DNA from: Candidatus Rikenella faecigallinarum
GTDB lineage: Bacteria > Bacteroidota > Bacteroidia > Bacteroidales > Rikenellaceae
Direction of reading: 5' to 3'
Length of the DNA stretch: 50,978 nt
Assembly: GCA_019113395.1 (NCBI GenBank)
Contig: DXHL01000005.1
Span: forward strand, 1 to 50,978
Made by a program: the position numbers and the translations under genes. This document shows positions 45,142 through 50,978 of this stretch, piece after piece; within the stretch, counting starts at the first letter, position 1, and every line of letters starts with the position of its first letter. The notes beneath the pieces are model-generated. The model ran no database searches, was not told the origin of the DNA, and saw only the letters and a program-made list of their open reading frames with translations.

Positions 45142-45594
45142 ATGATACGACGCGTTCGTCCGGCCGAAGATGCCGCTGCCATTTGCCACATATACAACCA
45201 CTACATTACCGATACGGTCGTGACCTTCGAAAACGACCCGCTCGAGCGGGAGACCATGCAACTGCGTATCGAACGCATTGCGGCACGCTTTCCCTATTTG
45301 GTCTACGAGCAGGACGGAATGGTTTTGGGCTACTGTTATGCTGCCACATGGCGCAACCGGGCAGCCTATGACCATACGGTCGAAACCACCATCTATCTTG
45401 ACTCCAACTGGACGGGACGAGGCATCGGTTATGAGTTGTATCAGGAGTTGGTGGCAGAGCTGCGCAGTTCGGACTTCCACGTGGCCGTGGCAAGCATCAC
45501 GCTACCCAATACACAGAGTGTGGCCTTGCACGAAAAGTTCGGTTTCCGCAAGGTGGCTCACTTTACCGAGGTGGGCAACAAGTTCGGCAAATGA
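45142..45594 (+). CDS. GNAT acetyltransferase (PAT-like), prematurely ended
   Basis: A 150-residue GNAT protein of the phosphinothricin/methionine-sulfoximine acetyltransferase type. It begins MIRRVRPAEDAAAICHIYNHYI, with the acetyl-CoA loop region NWTGRGIGYELYQEL (about 94-108) and SVALHEKFGFRKVAHF (about 130-145). The frame stops at TGA (45592-45594) exactly where family members have the conserved Trp of FG(R/K)W-LDVGFW. Reading through, the frame continues LDVGFWELSL and stops at TAG (45625-45627), the natural family end. So the last 11 residues, including the last beta-strand, are lost unless the codon is suppressed. It may be a recent nonsense mutant or a sequencing error. Confidence 0.85.
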   Translation: MIRRVRPAEDAAAICHIYNHYITDTVVTFENDPLERETMQLRIERIAARFPYLVYEQDGMVLGYCYAATWRNRAAYDHTVETTIYLDSNWTGRGIGYELYQELVAELRSSDFHVAVASITLPNTQSVALHEKFGFRKVAHFTEVGNKFGK

Positions 45595-45598
45595 CTCG

Positions 45599-45640
45599 AT
45601 GTAGGTTTTTGGGAGCTTAGTCTGTAGCTGCCACCTACAT
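45599..45640. other. Hairpin spanning the lost acetyltransferase C-terminus
   Basis: An 8-bp outer stem (45599-45606 with 45633-45640) and an inner GG-x-AGCT/AGCT-x-CC stem (45611-45617 with 45626-45632) around loop TAGTCTGT. The outer arm begins 4 bases after the premature TGA. It may be the transcription stop of the convergent genes, though no T tract follows. Confidence 0.5.
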
Positions 45641-45667
45641 ATGACCCCCCGTAAAATAATGCCCCAC

Positions 45668-46879
45668 CTACTTAACAGGAGGCCGAACAGGACCTCGATT
45701 GTTTCGCTTGCTCCACCACTTGCGCATCCACAGATAATAACCCGTCAGAGGCAGCGTGGCACCCAGCAGAGCAGCCAGGAAGGATAAAATGCGCGTTACC
45801 ATCCCGCCCCAGCTGCCAACGTGGAGTGAATATATCCATCCCCGAATCTTGCCGGAACGTTCGGCATCCGCATACAAAGTCACCTCTCCGACAGCTCCAG
45901 TTCGAGTGTCGAACGCATAACGGTCCGAGGCACGCTGGTTGCCTGCCTGGTTGAAAGCCACAGAGGCCGTCCCGTCCGAAATGGTGATTTGTTTATAGTG
46001 GGGATTACGCTCCACCAACTCTTCATAGACCGTTTGCCAATGCAGGACACGGGGTGTATCCTCTCTCTTGCCTCTTCCCTCTCGTTTACCATTCGGGTTA
46101 TTACCCTGTGGGCGATTCTTGACTTGCTGCCCATCGGAGGCTGATGCAACCTGCGGCTCTGCTTTTTTCTCAGTTTGAGTCGTCTCCAGACCAAACAACT
46201 TATACACACCGGTACGATACCACCCAAAAGACCAGGTCAGACCGGTCAATGCCATGACCAACAGCAGGAGAGTGGCATATACCCCGCCGACCACATGGAA
46301 ATCATACCAAAAGCGTCTCCACCCCTTTGTGACCGAGATTTTCAGACCGCGGAGCAACGCTTTTCGATTGCGAGGCCACCACAGCACCACTCCCGTGATG
46401 ACGATGACCACAAAGAGAGCCGTCGTAATCCCCACTATCAGTTTTCCAACCCACACCGTGCTGTTTTGTCCGCTCCTATCCAGGAGCCATCGGTGAAGAC
46501 GGAACATAAAGGCAAAGAATGCCGTGCGTTGATTGTCTCCTTTAATTTCGCCCGTGTAACGGTCCACATACAGAGCGGCTCGATGCGGCTTTGAGAGGTT
46601 CACCTGGCACGTACGCTGAGGGTCGTTAAAGAAGGTGACTCCGGTGACCGTAACCCCCTGCGGGAGCGTTTGAGCCACACGCCGCACAATACTGTCTGCC
46701 GCGAGAGGTGCTTCGGTGACCCGTTCAACATAGTATACATCGTGCCGAATCAGTCGCATTATCTCATTTTCAAACACCAGTGCGGCCCCTGAGAAACAGA
46801 TGGCCGTAATCAGCAATCCCAACGGCACCGACAACCACAAATGAAGTTTACGGAACAGGCGTTTCATGTGCATATCCAT
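45668..46879 (-). CDS. PepSY-associated transmembrane protein
   Basis: A 403-residue inner-membrane protein of the PepSY_TM family. It has an N-terminal helix (LHLWLSVPLGLLITAICFSGAALVF), a periplasmic PepSY-like region (about 45-125), helices about 140-165 and 190-215, a second periplasmic region with a low-complexity basic insert (NRPQGNNPNGKREGRGKRED, about 252-271), and a final helix near 370. Homologues sit with TonB-dependent siderophore receptors and some reduce ferric-siderophore complexes; that role is inferred. The start could be any of three close Met codons (46879, 46873, 46867). It is 102 bases downstream of the DUF4374 gene. Confidence 0.87.
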   Translation of the reverse strand: MDMHMKRLFRKLHLWLSVPLGLLITAICFSGAALVFENEIMRLIRHDVYYVERVTEAPLAADSIVRRVAQTLPQGVTVTGVTFFNDPQRTCQVNLSKPHRAALYVDRYTGEIKGDNQRTAFFAFMFRLHRWLLDRSGQNSTVWVGKLIVGITTALFVVIVITGVVLWWPRNRKALLRGLKISVTKGWRRFWYDFHVVGGVYATLLLLVMALTGLTWSFGWYRTGVYKLFGLETTQTEKKAEPQVASASDGQQVKNRPQGNNPNGKREGRGKREDTPRVLHWQTVYEELVERNPHYKQITISDGTASVAFNQAGNQRASDRYAFDTRTGAVGEVTLYADAERSGKIRGWIYSLHVGSWGGMVTRILSFLAALLGATLPLTGYYLWMRKWWSKRNNRGPVRPPVK

Positions 46880-46981
46880 GGATGGTGCGGACCCGACAGC
46901 GAGGAGGCTGCCACGGAGAGACGGGCACTCTCCTCGCTCAGGACCAATACTTTATTTAACAATTTATATAAACCGTGTTAC

Positions 46982-48367
46982 TTACTGTTGGAAAGAGAGT
47001 TTACCAATACTGCTAATCGAAGTGGCATTGACTTGGAGCCCCGGCGTGGCCTGAGCCGTGCTCGGGTCAATCCGATAGACCGTGGGCAGGTTACCGTCCG
47101 TGGTCATCACCCCGATATAGGCCATTCCATCTTCGCAATAGGGAATACCCGAAAAGGAGGAAATCACATCCACTGAAGGCAATCCTTCTACATACTTAAA
47201 CTCTTGGGTTTCTCCTTTGTAGACGGCCATTTTCGTTGTGCCAGTTCCTCGACTGTTCAACCCCTGGGTGTACATTTGGAGCAAAAAGTAATCTCCGACG
47301 ATATGCCAGCAGCGGAACATCGGCTGACCGCCCGAGGCAGCCTCGATGTCAAAATAGTAATCCGCATCGAAGGCATCCGCACCGGCCTTAATCCGCACAA
47401 CGCCCGAGGGGAGTGTGGTTTGTTGCCGCGGGTCGGTTTGAATCTTGGCGTAAGCGGACGAGAAGACATACACATCGCCGTTATCGGCAGCCCATATGGT
47501 CTGATAGTACTGCGAACGATTCCGCCCGCAGGCATAACTTATCTTATCCGTTTTCATCAGGATGGGATTTTCGAAATTTTCGTTGTCGAAAATCGCAACC
47601 CAGGCCTCATCGGGATACTGGGTCCACTGCAGTTCGCCCGCCTCGTAGGCACTACTGCCCGAACCACCCGACTCGGTCTTGACCAAATCGGGATATTTAA
47701 CCCATTTCCCGCCATCGGCTTTGACCCCATACTTGCTCAGACCCATCGGAATGACAGCCGTATAGAGCTTGTTATTGGCCTCCAAAATGCCGGCAAAGGT
47801 GACATACTCTCCGTTGCCGAGGAAGTTTTCGCTGAGTTGGGACAGGGTTGCCAGCGTGGTGGTCTCGTTCCGAACGTGCAGATAACTGACCAGAAAACCC
47901 TGAGCAGTATTCCCCTCGGCATCCACGGCACTCTCCACGTCGCCGGTAGAGGTCGTGATGATATAATCCCCGTAGGGTCCGTAGGAGGTGAATCGTTTGA
48001 TGTTGTATTCGCTGGGCCGAGCAACAACCTTTCCGGCCGAACTCATCTCGTACGAGGTGGTTACCCCAGCATTCCCCTGGTTATATTGCAAACGGTAGAG
48101 ATACGAATCGCCGTAGAAAAGCCATGCCGTACCGGTAGCCGTTTCCAGCCCATTCCCCAGGGCCGTCACCGAGCCCTCGGACAAGGTTGAGGAGGTCAGC
48201 AGATAATTGGACGAGGTCCCCCCCGCACCCGTGACCGATGCAGAAATCACATAGGCCGATTGACCCGATGCAGGGGGAGGAGTCGTTCCCGTTTTCTCTT
48301 CGCATGCCGTGAGAAAAGCCAATCCGGCGAGGCTCAACAGCCCCGAGGTCCGTAACATTGTTTTCAT
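46982..48367 (-). CDS. DUF4374 lipoprotein
   Basis: A 461-residue exported lipoprotein. The signal peptide [18 protein letters not shown] leads to LTAC with Cys21 as the lipidation site, followed by [10 protein letters not shown]. The rest resembles DUF4374, likely a beta-propeller, with repeated segments such as [12 protein letters not shown] and [13 protein letters not shown]4374 genes regularly stand between TonB-dependent receptor and PepSY genes in Bacteroidetes, as here, so an accessory role at the cell surface in siderophore, iron or heme uptake is probable but unproven. It begins 124 bases after the receptor stop. Confidence 0.85.
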   Translation of the reverse strand: MKTMLRTSGLLSLAGLAFLTACEEKTGTTPPPASGQSAYVISASVTGAGGTSSNYLLTSSTLSEGSVTALGNGLETATGTAWLFYGDSYLYRLQYNQGNAGVTTSYEMSSAGKVVARPSEYNIKRFTSYGPYGDYIITTSTGDVESAVDAEGNTAQGFLVSYLHVRNETTTLATLSQLSENFLGNGEYVTFAGILEANNKLYTAVIPMGLSKYGVKADGGKWVKYPDLVKTESGGSGSSAYEAGELQWTQYPDEAWVAIFDNENFENPILMKTDKISYACGRNRSQYYQTIWAADNGDVYVFSSAYAKIQTDPRQQTTLPSGVVRIKAGADAFDADYYFDIEAASGGQPMFRCWHIVGDYFLLQMYTQGLNSRGTGTTKMAVYKGETQEFKYVEGLPSVDVISSFSGIPYCEDGMAYIGVMTTDGNLPTVYRIDPSTAQATPGLQVNATSISSIGKLSFQQ

Positions 48368-48457
48368 ATCATTGTGTTTTTAATTGTTAAACAGGATGAA
48401 TCCAAAATCTCTTTCATCAGCCCAATCCCGCATAAGGGGTGCAAACGGGGCTCTATC

Positions 48458-48482
48458 CGTGCGGCATCCGACAACCCGCACG
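48458..48482. other. Small hairpin between receptor and DUF4374 genes
   Basis: CGTGCGG (48458-48464) is inverted as CCGCACG (48476-48482), with an 11-base loop, just after the receptor stop on the minus strand. No T tract follows. It could stabilise the receptor message or lower expression of the downstream genes. The rest of the 124-base gap shows nothing else firm. Confidence 0.45.
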
Positions 48483-48491
48483 CGGGAAAGG

Positions 48492-50954
48492 CTATCTCCT
48501 GCCCGAACGGTGTTTGTGGCCTCTGTCGCGTTTGTCGGCCTTCTCCGTACCGCTAAAGTGAATACGCACTTTGCCATAAAAGGCGCGCCCGGCTTTCTGA
48601 AGACTGAAGTTGTCGTAGAGTTTTGCGTTCGTAAAGTTTGTACACTCGAACGTGATATTGTATCGTCCCTGAAGCAGGCTGTACGTCAGGCTGATATTGT
48701 GCGAAAACTGCGACGGTACCCGCTCCTTGGAGGAGGCATCACCCAGATTCTCCGCATAGAGCGGGAAACTGTGCACATAGAAATTATCGTAAGTTACCGT
48801 CAATCGATTCCCCTTTTTAAGCAGGTCACGCCAAAAGAACGAAATGTCGGACCCCGCATACATATAGGGTTGATTGGGCATCCGCGCCCCGTAGGTCAGA
48901 CTGGCCTGACTGCTGCCGGCCATCATGGTTTTGACGTTGTCACGCACATCCATCCGCGTGAAGTTACCGCCCACGCTAATCCAATCCGCAAACGTGTAGC
49001 GCAAGGCCAGGTTGAAACCCTTGGTCAGTACCTTCCCGTGGTTCGAGTACGAGGCGTAGGTCTTATTGCCGCTGTAGGTGGATATGGTGCGTTGGATATA
49101 GTCCTTCATGTTGCGGTACACAAAACCGACTTCAGCATACAGACCATGTACTCCGGCAAACTGACGGTCAAAACTTAGGCTGAGATTCAGGTTATCGCTC
49201 CGCTCGGGTTTCAGCCCCACGGAACCCAGCTCCAGGTCTTCATCACCGAACAACTCTTCGTTGGTGGGAAGCCGATAGGCCCGCTCGTACGACAATTTGG
49301 CCTGCAACCCGTTTTTCATCAGGTAAGTGGCAGCGGCACCGTAACCGAACGCACTCACGAAGTTGGACAACGGAACGTAGTTGTCCGTACCGCTGGCCGA
49401 GGTGGATACGGGGCCCGAATTGTACTGGTTGTAGTATTTGCCGAAGAGCGAAATATTCCAGGCCTCCGACGGGATGTATTGATACGACAGTCCGGAGATG
49501 TTCTTACGGGTAATTTTGGCAATGGCATCGGCCTCGGAGACGGTGGTTCCACCGACACGGGAGGTGTTGTCGCGCCGAAAATTGTTCGTCACGTGGTTCA
49601 GCAGAAAGAGGTGCCGCCCACCCAAACGATAGCGCAGCGTAACGGTTCCGTTCCAGTTGCGGTTCTTCGATTCCAAATCCTGGTAGGCCTGTTCGCCCAA
49701 CGAGCCGCTCATGTATTTCTTTTCGCCCAGCCAATTGTAACGATAGGCCGATGTATCGACATTCCGTACTGTGTTGTCGTTGTAGTTGGCCGTCATCGAG
49801 AGCGTCAGGCCTTCCGTCAGGAGGTCTTGTTTGGAGTACTCCAGCGACGGCATCAGGGAGTGTCCCTTGCGAAACTTCTGACCGAAAACCACCTTTTGAA
49901 TCACACCGTTCTGAATCTCCTTATACATCTGCGAATAGGCAAAGCCCAGGAGCAGCCTGTCGGCCCACGAGCGATTGACCATACCGACCTTCGCTACCGC
50001 CGCCTCATTGTGATAGGTATCATGGAAACGGCGTACATGCTCGATTTTTGAGGTATTGAGGCTGGTAGAGCCGTCTGCGTTGAAGTGTTCGACCGGTGTG
50101 TCAATCCTGTAGTTGTTATCCGAATAGTTCTGAAAGGCGTTGACTTCAAACATCCAACCACTACCCAACGTATAATTGAAGTTGATATGGGATTTATGGG
50201 TATTGAACGAGCCGTAGGCATACGAGGCATCGAGATTCCATCCCGAGCGTTTTTTGTTGGTGACGATGTTGATAACGCCGCCCAGGGCATCGGCTCCAAA
50301 ACCAACCGGCACCACACCCCGATAGATTTCAATGCGTTCGGCGTAATTGACCGGAATGTTATTCAACCCGAAGGAGCTTCCCACACCCTCCTGAGGGACA
50401 CCGTCGATGAAGATTTTGATATGTTTGCCGCTAAAGCCGTCCATGAGCAGCTGCATATCCGAGCCGACACCGCCCGACTCCCGAATTTTCATCCCCGGGA
50501 CCTGAGCGATGGCCTGGCTCAGGTTTTTGGTGGAATTTTGCAGGGCTTTCGTATCGACTGCTACGGCATTGTAGGCCGACTTATTTACTCGGCTCACTCC
50601 GCCCTGAGCCCGCACCACCACTTCCTCACCCACCAAAGCCTCTTTTTCGGGTGCAAAATTCACTTCGGTCTCTTGGTCGGTCTGTACGGTAATCTGGCGT
50701 TCGTTTTGCTTGTACCCAACCGAGGATACGACCAGCGTCTGCACCCCGGCCGGAACCTGAAAGCGATAGCTTCCTTTGTCGTCTGTGACCGTACCGCGCG
50801 TGGTACCTTTCAAAAAAACGGTTGCATACGGAATCTCTTCACCGTCGGCTGAGACAACACGCCCAAAGACGGTTCCTGTATTTTGGCCAAAAACGGGCAG
50901 GGAGAGCAACACCAACCCGAATGTAAGCATGAGATTGAATCCTGTACGTTTCAC
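48492..50954 (-). CDS. TonB-dependent receptor, siderophore/metal type
   Basis: An 820-residue outer-membrane receptor. The signal peptide (MKRTGFNLMLTFGLVLLSLPVFGQ) starts at a GTG; an in-frame TAA lies just upstream, so no longer start exists. A CarboxypepD_reg-like domain (about 30-105) contains GRVVSADGEEIPYATVFL. The plug (about 115-235) has VPGMKIRESGG, IFIDGVPQEG and GGVINIVTNK. A 22-strand barrel follows. The last expected strand ends KVRIHF, but 20 mostly basic residues follow (SGTEKADKRDRGHKHRSGRR). It is first in a likely operon with DUF4374 and PepSY genes. No SusD partner, so metal or siderophore uptake is more likely than glycan uptake. Confidence 0.92.
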   Translation of the reverse strand: MKRTGFNLMLTFGLVLLSLPVFGQNTGTVFGRVVSADGEEIPYATVFLKGTTRGTVTDDKGSYRFQVPAGVQTLVVSSVGYKQNERQITVQTDQETEVNFAPEKEALVGEEVVVRAQGGVSRVNKSAYNAVAVDTKALQNSTKNLSQAIAQVPGMKIRESGGVGSDMQLLMDGFSGKHIKIFIDGVPQEGVGSSFGLNNIPVNYAERIEIYRGVVPVGFGADALGGVINIVTNKKRSGWNLDASYAYGSFNTHKSHINFNYTLGSGWMFEVNAFQNYSDNNYRIDTPVEHFNADGSTSLNTSKIEHVRRFHDTYHNEAAVAKVGMVNRSWADRLLLGFAYSQMYKEIQNGVIQKVVFGQKFRKGHSLMPSLEYSKQDLLTEGLTLSMTANYNDNTVRNVDTSAYRYNWLGEKKYMSGSLGEQAYQDLESKNRNWNGTVTLRYRLGGRHLFLLNHVTNNFRRDNTSRVGGTTVSEADAIAKITRKNISGLSYQYIPSEAWNISLFGKYYNQYNSGPVSTSASGTDNYVPLSNFVSAFGYGAAATYLMKNGLQAKLSYERAYRLPTNEELFGDEDLELGSVGLKPERSDNLNLSLSFDRQFAGVHGLYAEVGFVYRNMKDYIQRTISTYSGNKTYASYSNHGKVLTKGFNLALRYTFADWISVGGNFTRMDVRDNVKTMMAGSSQASLTYGARMPNQPYMYAGSDISFFWRDLLKKGNRLTVTYDNFYVHSFPLYAENLGDASSKERVPSQFSHNISLTYSLLQGRYNITFECTNFTNAKLYDNFSLQKAGRAFYGKVRIHFSGTEKADKRDRGHKHRSGRR

Positions 50955-50978
50955 TTCACTCCCGAGATTTTAAGTGCT

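Noticed and set aside
45592-45640. Selenocysteine insertion at the acetyltransferase TGA with the following hairpin as a SECIS
   Set aside because: The family residue there is Trp, not Cys; only 11 codons follow, the TAG lies in the hairpin loop, and no selenocysteine genes are in the window.

Overview
The window looks like about 51 kb of chromosome from a moderately GC-rich member of the Bacteroidales. The evidence is the gene families (SPOR and golvesin-domain envelope proteins, DUF349, DUF4374, a CarboxypepD_reg TonB-dependent receptor, a KorAB-type oxidoreductase with fused gamma/alpha subunit, a class II KdsA, PepSY-like lipoproteins) and several promoters of the Bacteroidetes type (TTTG, about 20 bases, TAnnTTTG). 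The genus cannot be fixed from the sequence alone; a Rikenellaceae-like organism is a guess. Most of the window is ordinary housekeeping chromosome. Nothing in it is a clearly new multi-gene system, but several local oddities deserve a check.

Region 1 (1-2160) is AT-rich and foreign. It carries a lincosamide nucleotidyltransferase and a macrolide efflux pump in the arrangement known from the Bacteroides mobilizable element NBU2 (mef(En2)-lnu(AN2)). It abuts the 3' end of tRNA-Ser(CGA), the kind of site NBU2 is known to use. The integrase and mobilization genes would lie to the left, outside the window.

Region 2 (2161-11160, minus strand) has two tandem serine tRNAs with their own promoter and a run of envelope genes: a metallophosphoesterase and a large amidase, then a HAMP-only membrane protein, TrkH, a SPOR protein, NfeD and FloA, several of which overlap by 4 bases.

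Region 3 (11226-16786, plus) holds rarA, kdsA, an uncharacterised gene overlapping an Omp85-like outer-membrane protein gene, and a peroxiredoxin, closed by a strong terminator. Region 4 (16813-25092, minus) holds etfB-etfA-acyl-CoA dehydrogenase, dapB-lepB, purA with a terminator-like leader, and cvfB. Region 5 (25228-36424, plus) holds an omega-amidase-like hydrolase, a TauE-like permease, a lytic transglycosylase, uvrA, a DUF349 protein, pyrG and yidC.

Region 6 (36448-45640) contains korA-korB (minus), a three-repeat PepSY-like lipoprotein (plus), a dihydroorotate-dehydrogenase-like enzyme and yggS (minus), then a secreted C69 peptidase, an XRE-cupin regulator and a GNAT acetyltransferase ending at an apparent TGG-to-TGA nonsense codon (plus). 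Region 7 (45668-50954, minus) is a candidate iron or siderophore uptake operon: TonB-dependent receptor, DUF4374 lipoprotein, PepSY membrane protein. The receptor carries an unusual basic tail beyond its expected last beta-strand.
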